Origin: Chelydra serpentina
Taxonomy: Eukaryota; Chordata; Testudines; Chelydridae
Assembly (NCBI GenBank): GCA_037349315.1
Contig: JBAIAC010000048.1
Location: 36,706,501 to 36,770,500, forward strand
DNA length: 64,000 bases
Reading direction: 5' to 3'
Shown here: positions 31,718 to 43,694 of the stretch, piece by piece
Layout: each line of letters opens with the position of its first letter
Numbering within the stretch: position 1 is the stretch's first letter
Program-made: the position numbers and the translations under genes
Notes under the pieces: generated by a model
What the model saw: the letters and a program-made list of their open reading frames with translations, nothing else
Told to the model about the DNA's origin: nothing
The model's database searches: none

Positions 31718-32665
31718 AGGGTTGCCAGGTGTCCCGGATTTGACTGGAATGCCTGGTTGAAAAGGGACCCTGGCAGCTTGTTAAAAGTCCAGTTGGCGGT
31801 GCAGGCGGGCTCCCTAACTGGCTCTGCATAGCTCCTGGGAAGTGGCCGGCATATCCCTCCAGCTCCTAGGCAGAGGGATGGCCACAGGGGCTCTGTGCGC
31901 TTCCCCCACCCGAGTGCCACTCTGCAGCTCCCAATGGCTGGGAACCATGGCCGGTGGGAGCTGTGGGGGCAGCGCCTGTGGGCGTGGACAGCATGCAGAG
32001 CTGCCTGGCTGTGCCTCCACCTAGGAGCTGGAGGGACATGCTGGCTGCTTCTCGGGAACCACCTGAGGTAAGCACCACCTGGAACCTGCACCCTGAGCCC
32101 CCTTCCACACACAAATTCCCTCTCTGAGCCTGCACCCTCTCCCGTGCCCCAACCCCCAGCCCTAGCCCTAGCCCTAGCCCTAAGCCCGCTCCAGCATCCG
32201 AACCCTTTGGCCCCAGTCCAGAGACCTCTCCTGCACCCCAAACCCCTCATACCCATCCCAGAGCCTGTATCCCCAGCTGGAGCTCTCACCACAGCCCACA
32301 CCCTGAACCCCTCATTTCTGGCTGCATCCCAGAGCCTGCACCCCCAGCCCAAAGCCCATACCCCCTCCCACACTCCGAGCCCCTTGGCCCCAGCCTGGAG
32401 CCCCCTTCTGCACCCCAAACCCCCTCATCCTCAGCCCCACTTCAGAGCCCGCACCTCCAGCCAGAGCCCTCACTCCATCCTGCAACCCAGCCCCATACCC
32501 CAGCCTGTGAAAGTGAGCAAAGGTGGGGGAGAGCGAGCGACAGAGGGAGGGGGAATAGTGTGAGTGGGGCAGGGCCTCGGAGAAGGTGAGGTGGGGGCGG
32601 GGCCTTGGGGCAGAGGCGGGGCAAGGGTGTTCGGTTTTGTGCTATTAGAAAGTTGGCAACCCTAA
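31718..32665. mobile_element. hAT-like element with C-rich interior
   Basis: The ends are inverted: AGGGTTGCCAGGTGTCC and GTTGGCAACCCT. The flanks 'actcattg' and 'cctcaatg' are a worn 8-bp duplication. Inside lies a (CCCTAG)n-type run at about 32156-32185 and C-rich units. It shares its ends with 43891-44078. Confidence 0.7.
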
Positions 32666-33575
32666 ACCTCAATGCCATGATTTCTTATTTCTGCTGTAAA
32701 TAACTTTCAACCTGAAGAAGAACTCTGTGTGGCTCAAAAGCTTGTCTCTCTCACCAATAGAAATTTGTCCATTAAAGTTGTTACTTTGTCTTTCAACAAG
32801 TGAAGGGACGGTACATTTTTGTGGAATGTAGGTAATTTTGGGACTAAAATGAGTGCTATACCTCATAATGAAGGGCACTTGAGAAAGATGACAAATGAGT
32901 AAAAATAAAACCATTAAAAAACATAGGCCACAATCCTACAATAGGGTTGACACTAACAGAATCATGGCCATGGACAACTCAGAGGTCAGCTTGTGCACGT
33001 CTGACTGCAAGATCAGGGCCTTATTTTAAGTCAGCAGCTGTGACACCCACATGGGGAGCAAATGTGCTGAGTAAGAAACATGCTTTGCTAGAGCTATACT
33101 GTTTTGTACACTAGTAAAGGACTTCAGAATGCAGGGCTGTCACTTTGTAACATTTCTAAGCACGAAATTCACACAAAAAGTGGGGAACAGAGATTAAATT
33201 AAAATTCAAAACAAAAGAATATTTTGGCTGAGTGAGGGCTGAATTAGTGGCCTCCAAGTATACACTGCTTGGGGCCCCCATTCTGCAATTGAATGGGACT
33301 TGAGTGGACTCCTGCCCCCACACTAGGTCAGTTGATGAGCTGAGGCCTCAGTTTGTGCTTCAGGCTGAGCTGGCCTTTTGTTAAGATATTCTTACCAGAA
33401 AAGTCACCAGTTTCCTTTTCCACTTTTTAGTTACTTTTCATAAATTTCTGCAACATAGAAAAATAAAGGAACCCAAATAACATAATCACTTTTATTAACA
33501 GCAGCACAGCAATCTCCAGCTTGATGCAAAAGCACAACCTTAAAATGCAGTATGCCTCTCATTCTACAAGTTGAT
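32666..33575. other. No gene seen
   Basis: AT-rich unique sequence. No exon or known repeat was found. Confidence 0.4.
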
Positions 33576-33582
33576 TTGGATG

Positions 33583-36050
33583 CAGTGTTTTCCCCAGGAA
33601 TTGAAATTAGGGGTGGTGGTGTGTTCGAATTTACAGGGTGGGAAGGGGGGCAGGGTCAGGGCTGATGAGGGGTGAGACTGTGAGGGTGAAGGTGGGCTTT
33701 ATGGCACCATAGTAAAAACTGAAAAATGTTTCATGACCATTTTATTAGATTTAATTCATGTTTTAAAATCATCACACAAATTGAAGTTGGCTACTCAAGC
33801 CTTCTATGAAGCACTATATCTACAAGCTTCTTGGTTTCTTGTTATAATTTTGCACAACTTTGTTAATGAACTTCTTGAATGCAATGCGTTCATCTTTGGT
33901 GGCTTCTCGTGTGTCCGGAACTTCCATTCCTTCAACTGATATGTTCATTAGTTCATTCACACGATCAGGCAGAAGGCAACTTCTTTCAGAACATAAAATT
34001 CTATTCAATGATGAAAAAGAATGCTCAACGGTAGTTGTTGTGACTGGGAATAGCAAGAGATGAATTCCTACTTCTTTCACCCCAGGAAACATAGCATAAA
34101 GATCAGGTCGAGGCACTAGTGATGATAAAAAAGAAGTTTAAGTCAAATCTTCATTCATTCTTTGTATGATATTCCATTCTGTGTTCAAATTCTCTATTCT
34201 GTCCTGAGCACATGGCAGCCCCATAGCTGGTAGTGCCTCACTCCACTCAACTGTCGGTGTTTTATAGGTCAGGGATCTGTAAAAGCTACGTAGAAGTTGA
34301 GTAGAATCTAGAAGTCACTGTTGTAGACTTTTAAGAATCAAGTCTGTATACTTTTTCAGTAGTCCTAACAAACACTTCTTGTCCTCTTCACTTAAGGATT
34401 CAATATAAATGCCTTCATTAGTCAACTTCTGGACTGAAGTCTTTGCTTCTTCCAGTACTTTTTCAATAGATATCTCTCCGATTGGTTGATCCAAATGTAG
34501 CTTCTATTGCTGGACAAAGATCTACTACTGTTGTAGCAGATGCCTGGATGGCATTGTTTAATGACCCAAGTGGTTTCAACAGTAGACTTACAAAAGAGAG
34601 AATGGCAATAGTCTTCTCTGAACGTAGTAGGAAAAGTAATCCACCAGCCTCACTACTTAGATCCATTCCATCTTGGTAGATACTTTCCAAAGCCAGTAAT
34701 AATGGATGGAGTAATTTTAAGACAACTGCCAAGGTCCGCTCATGAGAGAGCCAGAGGGTTTTCCCAGGTTGGACTAATTTGAACTTCAGTCCCAGTCAGT
34801 GTATCCTCTATATTTTCCAAGATATTCAGTCTTTTTGGACTCTTGCTGAAAAAAGAATATAATGAAGACATTAAATGTATTGCTTTTTTAATGTCTTTTG
34901 AAGAGTCTGCAGCTCGTACTAGCACTAGTTGGAATAGATGGCCTCTGCAGTGTGTATAGGAGAGATTAGGGTTACACTTTTCTCTGAGCAAAGCTTGTGC
35001 TCCACTATGTCTTCCAGAGAAGTTTGCAGCTCCATCAAATGCACAAGAGCCATCTGTTTGGGATCCAATTGACAAGCATTTAACTCTTCTAAGATGTGGA
35101 TTGTCACAGATGCATCCGATGTGTCTTCTAGAACTTGAATATCTAGAAATGCATCTACTGGCCTACTACTAACATCAAGATAATGTACACAATAACTTAA
35201 TACTTGATGCCCATTTGCATCGGTGCATTCATGAGCCTTGTATGCAAATTTTTTGAATGTGGTGACAGAGTTCTTCACTTTTTCAACTGTTGAGTCTTTC
35301 ACTCTTGCACCACATGCTTCTAGCCAGTCAGCTGAGTTTCTTGCAGAAAGATAGTGAGCATTTGCTGGTCTTGTTTGGAATCAGCGTTCAACTTCAGGAT
35401 GAACAAGTGACAATGCACTTAACATTGGCCTCCAGTTTGTAGTGTGTGGTATCTCTTCTTAAATAGAAAGTATGATGCCACAGCCATGTTTGTTCACATG
35501 AACTGTGTTGTCTCCAGCATTCTTAACAGCCCCATTAACACTCATCGATGTTGTCCTTGGTCAGTGGAGACTCAGAGTTCAGAGGTGCTTTCACATGAGT
35601 TCACCTCCCAGGTTGGGGGCAAGAAGGCACCTTGCTCATTCCTCCAGCTGCTGACTGTTTGTTCTGGCCACTGTTGTTCGTTGTGCCACCATTCACTCCG
35701 TCGCTCTGTTGCCAATGGCCTGTGCCGTCACCTTCTGCTGCCACCTGCAACTGTGACCTCTGCAAGTTGGTCTCTTGAGGTTCCACCCAGCTCTCAGCGA
35801 TTTCAGCTGAGCTCTCAGTGGGGGAACCTTGCTGCTATTGCAGACTGGGCCGTCTCTTCCACAGAAACACTGTCCCACAGCAGGTCTAAGCACTTACACC
35901 TGATTATCAGTGATTTCAGCTGTAGTGGTCACTTAACAAAACAAAAGACTATCTATGGAGCCTAATCAGCTCTGTCTTTAAACAGTGGAAAGGAGCAGGT
36001 CAAATAGTACTTGTGACTCAGGCAGACCATCAAGCAAAACACCTGTCCCC
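33583..36050 (-). mobile_element. hAT DNA transposon with broken transposase, minus strand
   Basis: The left end may be CAGTGTTTTCCCCAGG (33583); the right end is not fixed. Between them, minus-strand frames carry a hAT transposase in pieces. The element would be about 2.4 kb. Confidence 0.65.
33820..35302 (-). pseudogene. hAT transposase (DUF4371/ZMYM-like type), frameshifted
   Basis: In 5'-3' order: NSVTTFKKFAYKAHECTDAN and HILEELNACQLDPKQM (34925-35302); a shift near 35.03 kb; then CAFDGAANFSGRHSGAQALL and YTHCRGHLFQLVLVRAADSS (34740-35075), the catalytic-core region with the conserved Asp-Gly-Ala and His-Cys blocks; LLKPLGSLNNAIQASATTVV (34463-34732); and the C-terminal dimerisation domain TTTVEHSFSSLNRILCSERS and LPDRVNELMNIS (33820-34116). 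Several shifts and stops, and an apparent gap at 34.12-34.46 kb, rule out an active enzyme. Confidence 0.82.
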
Positions 36051-36067
36051 ACCCTCTCACTTCATGC

Positions 36068-37382
36068 CAGGGCTGGCTCTAATGTTTTTGCCGCCCCAAG
36101 CAAAAAAAACAAACTCCAAAGGCCGCCCCCGCCAAACAAACCTCCCCCCAATGCCCACCGAAACAAACTTCTCGCACCTGGACCGCCGGAGGTGGGGGGG
36201 CTGGAGCGCCAGCGAGTAGGCCGGGGCGCCTGCGGTCCCGCTGCTCCAGCCGGGGCGCCAGCGGGGAGCACAGCTCGCCCGTCGCCCCACTGCCCCGGCC
36301 GGGGTGCCAGTGAGGAGGCCTGCAGTCCCCCTGCTCCTGCTGGGGCGCCGGCGGGGAGCGCAGCGCACAGCGCGCCCGCCGCCCTGCTGCCCCGGCTGGG
36401 GCGCCGGCAAAGGGGCCGGGGCGCCCGCGGTCCCGCTGCTCCGGCCGGGGCGCCGGCAGGGAGGGCAGGGTGCCCGCGGTCCCGCTGCTCCGGCCGGGGT
36501 GCCGGCAGGGAGGGCGGGGCGCCCGTGGTCCTGCTGCTCTGGCCAGGGCGCCGGCGGGGAGCGTGGCGCACCCGCTGCCCTGCTGCCCCGGCTGGGGCGC
36601 CGGCGAGGGAGCCGGGGCGCCCGCGGTCCCGCTGCTCCAGCCGGGGCGCCGGTGAGGATGGCGGGGTGCCCGCGGTCCCGCTGCTCCGGCCGGGACGCCG
36701 ACGAGGGAGCCGGGGCGCCCGCGGTCCCGCTGCTCCGGCCGGGACGCCGACGAGGGAGCCGGGGCGCCCGCGGTCCCGCTGCTCCAGCCGGGGCGCCAGC
36801 GAGGGAGCCGGGGCGCCCGCGGTCCCGCTGCTCCGGCCGGGACGCCGACGAGGGAGCCGGGGCGCCCGCGGTTCCGCTGCCCCGGCCGGGGCGCCCGCGG
36901 TTCCGCTGCCCCGGCCGGGGCGCCCGCGGTTCCGCTGCCCCGGCCGGGGCGCCAGCGAGGGAGCCGGGGCGCCCGCGGTTCCGCTGCCCCGGCCGGGGCG
37001 CCAGCGAGGGAGCCGGGGCGCCCGCGGTTCCGCTGCTCCGGCCGGGGCGCCGGCGAGGAGGGCGGGGTGCCCGCAGTCCCGCTGCTCCAGCCGGGACGCC
37101 GGCGAGGAGGGCGGGGTGCCCGCGGTCCCGCTGCTCCGGCTGGGACGCCGACGAGGAGGCCGAGGCACCCGCAATCCCGCTGCTCCGGCCGGGGCGCCGG
37201 CGGCCTGCCCGCCGCCCCGCTGCCCCGGCAGGGAGGGCAGGGTGGAATGCCCACCCCCCTGCCCAGAGCAGAAGAGGTTTTTTTTTTTTCAACAAAACAA
37301 AAAACAAACCCGGAGCGCCGCCCCTCCCGCAGGTGCCGCCCCAAGCACGTGCTTGGTGGGCTGGTGCCTGGAGCCGGCCCTG
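36068..37382. mobile_element. hAT-type element swollen by a 49-bp GC minisatellite
   Basis: The ends are CAGGGCTGGCTCTAATG and CTGGAGCCGGCCCTG. The flanks cttcatgc and cttgatgt match at 6 of 8. The terminal parts are related to 3941-4154. Positions 36215-37215 hold a GC-rich tandem array. Confidence 0.72.
36215..37215. repeat. GC-rich minisatellite, unit about 49 bp with a 29-bp subunit
   Basis: The unit contains 'ggggcgcccgcggtcccgct' followed by 'gctccggcc' and 'gggacgccgacgagggagcc' (29 + 20 bases). About twenty units are present. At 36870-36960 only the 29-base part repeats three times. Because 49 is not a multiple of 3, each unit is read in all three frames in turn. The lack of stops gives a 500-codon frame on one strand and 370- to 448-codon frames on the other. 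They are not genes. Confidence 0.9.
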
Positions 37383-37903
37383 CTTGATGTCCTCAATCAG
37401 CACAGCCTAAGTACAGTTCTATTGCCATTTACTCATACAATAAGAATAACAACATTTCATTACACCGCCACCCCCACATTCAAGTGATTTGTAACCCAAC
37501 CCCAGCCAAAATCTATTACTTGGGCAACACACATCTGTTTGCTGGATACCTAGGTAGATTAAGTGTGAATGTAAATACAATCTGGTCCTGAAGCCTTTCC
37601 CCCCCAGCCCATCACTAGCTGTCAGGGAGAGCTCATTTAGACTTTGCTTACAAATCATAACTTGAAATTATTAGGTTGGCCAACATCACCGAAATGAATG
37701 CACCGACATTGTCGTAAAAAAAATTCCCATCTGACAGGTTGCAATACAAAGGGAGAGGGGAAACTGAATCACACATGTTCCATAAAAATTAATCAGAAGT
37801 TTTCCAGTTCTCCATATGCTAACCCTTTGTATACATACAGTATAGCAGACTGCATAATGTTTGCATGGGGCTAATAAATTATGGTAATTATTACAATAAT
37901 ATG
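37383..37903. other. No gene seen
   Basis: AT-rich unique sequence between transposons. Confidence 0.4.
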
Positions 37904-37911
37904 ACAAAGAA

Positions 37912-38720
37912 CAGTGGTTCCCAAATTGTGGGGTGTGCCCCCTCTAGGGGGCACTGAGGAACATGTAGGGGGTGCAGCGGGGCCCAGGCCAGCCCTACAG
38001 GGGGTGGGGAAAGGGCACCACCTAGCCCTGCCCCCAGCTCCTCTCCAGCCCTGTTCACAACTCCCTTCTGGCCTTGCCCCTGGCCCCAGCCCTAGCTGCG
38101 GCTCAGCTCCCGGCCTCAGCCAAGACTCTGCTCCTGGCCCTGTCCCCGGCCCCAGCCCCAGCTGCATTCTTGGCTCCAGTTGCAGCTCTGTTCCCAGCCC
38201 AGGCCCCAGCTCAGCTCCCACCCAGGGCCGGTGCAACCACTAGGCAAACTAGGGCGCCAAGTGGTTGGGGGCGCCAAAAAGTACGCTCAGGGGAGGAGGT
38301 GGAGTGGAGGTGAGCTGAGGCAGGGGGAGGGCCGCCCGCAGCAAGTAACGGGGGAGGGGGGCGCTCAGGGGAACCGTTCCCCACCCCAGCTCACCTCCGC
38401 TCGGCCTCCTCCCTTGAGCAAGCCACTCCCGCTCTAATTCTCCTCCCATCCCAGGCTTGCCGCGCCAAACAGCTGATTGGCACTGCAAGCCTGGGAGGTG
38501 GGAGAAGTGGAGTGGCGCCAGCGTGCTCAGTGGAGGAGGCGGAATGGAGGTGAGCTGGGGCATGGAGCTGCCGCAGGGCGGGGGCTCCGTGGGCGGAGGG
38601 GGGAGCTGCTGCAGGGGGGGCTCCCTGGGCGGAGAGGGGGGCACGGAGCTGCCGCAGGGGCGGGCTCCCCGGGTGGAGGGGGCGGTGGGGAACTGTCGCA
38701 GGGGGGCAGTGGCACCACTG
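37912..38720. mobile_element. hAT-type element, exact 8-bp TSD ACAAAGAA, probably chimeric
   Basis: ACAAAGAA stands at 37904-37911 and 38721-38728. The ends are CAGTGGTTCCCAAATTGTGG and GGGCAGTGGCACCACTG. From 38222 the inside changes to a second element type beginning CAGGGCCGGTGCAACC. The interior is GC-rich with no gene. Confidence 0.82.
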
Positions 38721-38728
38721 ACAAAGAA

Positions 38729-39215
38729 TGTTAGGGCATTGGCTTAAATCCAGAAAAACATGGACATTCATTACAAAGTTTAATCCTCCATGTCACCATT
38801 TATAAAAGAGTGACAATCCCTAACATTACACTAGTGTGCCGTGATGTACATAGGTATTGGAGGATAGAGCCTTAATGATGACTTTCAATGGAAAGCAAAC
38901 ATTTCTGATGATGTGTAACATTATAATGTCTCTATCAGCTTTTTCATTACATTATTAATGAACTTCAACTTGTCAGAATCAAATTGTCCTGTATTATAAA
39001 AGTACAGGTAATACCAATCTACCACATTGGACCACCCTGGTAGGTCTCAAACCCTTCCTGCAGGGTCTGTCCTTTTTGATTACAGTGTCAATACAATTCT
39101 TGGATCAAGGAAGAATGCTCCCCAACCACTATCTCAGGCTGGTCACGTTATACACTTCTCAGTTCTTTGTTTGCTGAGCTTCTTGAACCAATATACACAA
39201 TTCCCCACAGGGGTT
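38729..39215. other. No gene seen
   Basis: Unique AT-rich sequence. No exon is recognised. Confidence 0.4.
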
Positions 39216-39221
39216 AGTAGA

Positions 39222-40935
39222 ATCATAGAACTGGAAGGGACCTCGAGAGGTCATCTAGTTCGGTCCCCTGCACTCAAGGCAGGACTAGGTATTATCTAGA
39301 CCATCCTTGACGTGTTTGTCCAACCTGCTCTTAAAAATCCCCAATGATGGAGATTCCACAACCTTGCTAGGCAATTTATTCCAGTGCTTAACCACTCTGA
39401 CAGTCAGAAAGTTTTTCCTAATGTCCAACCTAAACTGCCCTTGCTGCAATTTTTACCCAAGGCTTCTTGTCCTATCCTCAGAGGTTAAGAAGAGCAATTT
39501 TTCTCCCTCCCCTTGTAACAATCTTTTATGTACTTGAAAACTGTTATCATGTCCCCTCTCAGTCTTCTCTTCTCCAGACTAAACAAACCCCATTTTTTCA
39601 ATCTTCCCTCATAGGTCATGTTTTCTAGACCTTTAATCATTTTTGTTGCTCTTCTCTGGACTTTCTCCAGTTTGTCCACATCCTTCCTGGAATGTGGGTC
39701 CCAGAACTGGATACAATACTTCAGCTGAGGCCTCATCAGTGTGGAGTAGACTGGAAGAATTACTTCTCGTGTCTTGCTTACAATACTCCTGGTAATACAT
39801 CCCAGAATGATGTTTGCTTTTTTTGCAACAGCATTAAACTGTTGACTCATATTTAGCTTGTGATCCACTATGACCCCCAGATCCCTTTCCGCAGTACTTC
39901 TTCCCAGGCAGTCATTTGCCATTTTGTATGTGTTCAACTGATTGTTCCTTCCTAAGTGGAGTACTTTGCATTTGTCCTTATTGAATTTCATCCTATTTAC
40001 TTCAGACCATTTCTCCAGTTTGTCCAGATCATTTTGAATTTTAATCCTATCCTATAAAGCACTTGCAACCCCGCCCAGCTTGGTATCGTCCGCAAACTTT
40101 ATAACTGTACTCTCTATGCCATTTTCTAAATCATTGATGAAGATATTGAACAGAACCAGACCCAGAACCAATCCCTGCAGGACCCCACTCGTTATGCCCT
40201 TTCAGCATGACTGTGAACCACTGACAACTACTCTCTGGGAATGATTTTCCACCAGTTCTGCACCCACCTTATAGTAGCTCCATCTAGGTTGTATTTCCCT
40301 AGTTTGTTTATGAGAAGGTCATACGAGACAGTATCAAAAGCCAAGTCAAGATATACCACATCTACCACTCCCCCCCCCCCCCCCCCCCATCCACAAGGCT
40401 TGTTACCCTGTCAAAGAAAGCTATCAGGTTCTTGACAAATCCATGCTGAGTGTCACTTGTCACCTCATTATCTTCTAGGTGTTTGCGAATTGATTTCTTA
40501 ATTATTTGCTCCATTATCTTTCCAGGTACAGAAGTTAAGCTGATCAGTCTGTAATTCCCCAGGTTGTCCTTATTTCCCTTTTTATAGATGGACACTATAT
40601 TTGCCTTTTTCCAGTCTTCTGGAATGTCTCCCGTCTTCCATGACTTTTAAAAAATAATTGCTAATGGCTCAGCTATCTCCTCAGTCAGCTCCTTGAGTAT
40701 TCTAGGATGCATTTCATCAGGCCCTGGTGATTTGAAGACATCTAACTTGTCTATGTAATTTTTGACTTGTTCTTTCCCTATTTTAGACTCTGATCCTACC
40801 TCATTTTCACTGGCATTCACTATGTTAGACGTCCAATCGCCACCAACCTTCTTGGTGAAAACTGAAACAAAGAAGTCATTAAGCACCTCAGCCATGTTTA
40901 CTTCTGACATGTTTACCGGTCTAGGAATTTTCATT
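39222..40935 (-). mobile_element. CR1 LINE, minus strand, 5'-truncated and broken
   Basis: The 3' end lies at about 39222 ('gaatcatagaactggaaggg' on the plus strand). Upstream come the RT thumb and tail (39485-39991: MKFNKDKCKVLHLGRNNQLN; LEKVQRRATKMIKGLENMTY), the fingers (40362-40595: SLTSVPGKIMEQIIKKSIRK) and the linker (40647-40934: [33 protein letters not shown]). The YADD region near 40.1 kb is out of frame. An expanded C run (40371-40388) lies inside the palm. Confidence 0.88.
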
Positions 40936-41600
40936 AAATGACTCCAGTGACTTTAGTTCCTGATAGTTCATGCTTAGGTAACTTCCAATCAGTTCAATAT
41001 TTGGTGTATTATGTTACCAATTGCATAATTACCAGACAATATTTACAAGGGTCATTCTTCCTTTGTTCCATTCAAATATAATACCCTGTGGCCAAAGGGA
41101 GTTGCGGTCAGTATTTATTGCTTCTGAAGCTGTCCTGCTTTGTACTGGCTTCTGAGCCATTTTTTATGACTTCTCTTTGCTCTTCTGTTTCGCACCAGTT
41201 GTCTAAGAAACTCTTTGCATTTTAAATTACAGTTTTTCTCCTCCCCTTCCTGTTTTAAAACCTTTACTTTTCTGTTCCTTTAAACTTTGTCCCTAACCCT
41301 TTGTTTCTTTTCTTTCCCTTCTTCCTTAAGTCTTCCCTATATAGCTGTTTGTATTTTTTAATTATTTCAGTATCTTGTATATCAGAGTTCTCACAAGGAG
41401 ACTGCTATTTCTTTACTCCACCTTTAAAGTTAAATTCTTCCCCACCACCTGCCCTGCTTTTCTCTAACTTCCTTTCCCAACTGTCACTCTTACAGTTCTG
41501 CTGCCTATAGCTTCTGTGCATCATGTTGCCATAGTGCCCCTTGTCAGTATAGAAACAAAGGCGGGAAAGGGTGACCGCGTCCATCCCAGATTGGTAACTA
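40936..41600. other. No gene seen, possible worn CR1
   Basis: Sequence up to about 41.36 kb may extend the CR1 upstream ('ctttgttcttctgtttcgcacc', 'cctttaaactttgtcccta'), but I could not confirm a domain. Confidence 0.3.
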
Positions 41601-42120
41601 ATACATTTTGTTAATGCATGGAAGAATGTTGGGGGGCAGCAGGGCTCGGGCCAGACCCAAGTGGGGCAGGCAGGGAGCACCACCCAGCCCCTCTCCGCCC
41701 CCAGCTCTGCTACGGTCCTGCCCCCAGCCGCGTCCCAGCCCCGTTCCTGGCCCCATCCCCAGTCTCGGTGCAGCTCTGCTCCTGCCCTCAGCCATTGGCT
41801 GTGGCTCCGTTTCTGTCCTGGGGCCAAGGCTGGGGGTGGAGTTGGGGTCAGGAATGGAGCCACAGCTGGCCGCAGGTCCGGCTACCAGCCCCTACTGCAG
41901 CCAGGCTGCGGCTCCACCCCCAGCCTCAGCCCCTGACCGTGGCTCCAGCCCTGGCACTGCTCCCGGCCCCAGACCCACCCTCAGCTGCATCCCCAGTCTT
42001 GGCCCCCCTTATCCCTGTCCACAGCCCTCTCCCCCGCCGAGCCGTGGCCCCGCTTCTGGGCTCAGCTCCGGGAGGGCATGTGTGTGGGGGGGCAACCCTC
42101 AAAAGTTTGGGGACTACTGG
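41601..42120. mobile_element. GC-rich hAT-like fragment
   Basis: The right end, AAGTTTGGGGACTACTGG (complement CCAGTAGTCCCCAAACTT), resembles the CAGTGGTTCCCAAA end of 37912. The inside is C-rich and similar to 37970-38220 ('cccagccccagctgc', 'ggctccagccctgg'). No duplication was found. Confidence 0.5.
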
Positions 42121-42376
42121 TCTACACAGACACTATGTCAGTGTCACCCAGACTACGCTGACATAAGCCCTATGTCTCTTGTGGTGATGGAGTAATTATG
42201 TTGAATTAGGGCACTTACATTGGCAGGAGCAAGGGTGTAATGTGTACACTGACATAATAGGTCGACGTAAGCTGCCGCATTTGTTGGTGAAACTTATGTC
42301 AGTCGGGGGGTGATTTTTTCACACCCCTGAGTGATATAAGATTTGCCGGCATAAGTGTTAGTGGAGACATAGCCTA
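42121..42376. mobile_element. MITE with complementary arms
   Basis: Ends 'tctacacagacactatgtcag' and 'gtgttagtggagacatagcc'. An inner 'gattttttcacacccctgag' block also occurs in the element at 2283-2517. It is probably Harbinger-like. Confidence 0.5.
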
Positions 42377-42726
42377 GAAAGCTAAAAGAAGCATCAGAGA
42401 AGAGCTTGTGGCATAGCCCTGAGAGGGAGCAGAGACAGATCTTGGGACACAGGACTGGCTGGAAAAGAAAGGTTGGATTTCTGAACAAGGAAACCACCTC
42501 CTGGGTGATCTATACTCTTTGAAAAGAAATAAACAGGACTGCACCAAAGAAATTCCTGACTCCATATTCGATTTCTCCTCCTAAAGAAAACAGCCTGGCA
42601 AGGTCCTCAGTATTGGGTAACTGCTTGGGCCAAGGAGCAACATTATTATTGCAAGTTGCAGTAGAGTTGCCTTTGGCTACTAATATTAAACTTGCTACTA
42701 GGTTACTATAAAGTGTCCTTCAGTAA

Positions 42727-43694
42727 CTTGGTCTTGGCCTACACTACAGAGTTAGGTTGACGTAAGGCAGCTTATGTTGACCTAATTATATCAGTGAACA
42801 CAATATCACCTTGCTCCTGCTGATGTAACTGCCCTGCAACACTAACATAGTAACTTCATTTCCAGGAGAAGTGTAGGGCTTACATTGGTGTAGTCAGGGC
42901 GACGCAGTGTCTGTGTAGCTACTGAATTACTTACGTTGGCTGTCATTCTTGTCAGTGTCATGGCTCCAGCCATGGGGCGGGTGGGGACTCCAGCTAGAGC
43001 CCTGTTGCCAGCTGAACTGTTGCCCAGAGGCACGCTGCTCCCCGCTGGGAGCCTGGCAGCAGCCCAGAGGCTCCTGGCTATTCAGAGGCTCCCGGCTCCC
43101 TGCTGGGAGCCTGGCTGCTGTGGAGAGCAGGGAGCTGAGAGCCAAAGGGGGCAGTAGGGCTCCCGGTGGTGGGAAGCTGCTCTCGGCCCCCCGGCCCCTG
43201 CACTACCCCTCTTAAGTCAGTTCTAGAGGCTCCTGGTGAGGACATGCACCACCGACAGAGGGAGGGTAATGTGGACATGAACCACCACAGTAATTACTGC
43301 AGTGGTTGTAAGCATTTTTCCATAGGGCTGGAGCACCTATGGAAAAAAATAAGCGGGTGCTTAGTACCCACCAGGAGCCAAGCTGCCCCCCACCCGCCAG
43401 CGACCACTGCGGCGTGCAGGAGGTGCTGGGAGGGAGTGGGAGAAGCAGGGATAGGGTGTGCTCGGGGGAGGCGTTGGGAAGAGGCAGGGTGGGGGTGGGG
43501 CCTTGGGGGAAGGGGAGGAGCAGCGGTGGGGCCTGGGATGGAGCAGGGGCAGGAAGAGGTGGGGTGGAGCTTTGAGGAAGGGATGGAGTGAGGGCTGACC
43601 TGGGGCGGAGGCGGGGTCGAGCACCCCCTGGGTAGGGAAGAAGTCAGCATCTATGATTGTAAGGTCGACTTACCTTTCTAATGTAGACATGTCC
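42727..43694. mobile_element. PIF/Harbinger-like element, TSD TAA, with a nested hAT element
   Basis: TAA lies on both sides (42724-42726 and 43695-43697). The ends are CTTGGTCTTGGCCTACACTAC and GTAGACATGTCC. The inner part includes a GC-rich block at 42960-43200. A hAT element sits at 43314-43656. Confidence 0.6.
43314..43656. mobile_element. hAT-type MITE nested in the Harbinger-like element
   Basis: The flanks are ttgtaagc (43306-43313) and ttgtaagg (43657-43664), 7 of 8 identical. The sequence is related to 1379-1703, with the hairpin 'ccatagggctggagcaccta' and 'gcgggtgctta' and the end 'gaagtcagcatctatga'. Confidence 0.75.

Noticed and set aside
35985..37487. 500-codon plus-strand frame and 370- to 448-codon minus-strand frames, rich in Ala, Arg, Gly and Pro
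   Set aside because: They arise from a stop-free 49-bp minisatellite. Several frames are open at once, with no splice or family support.
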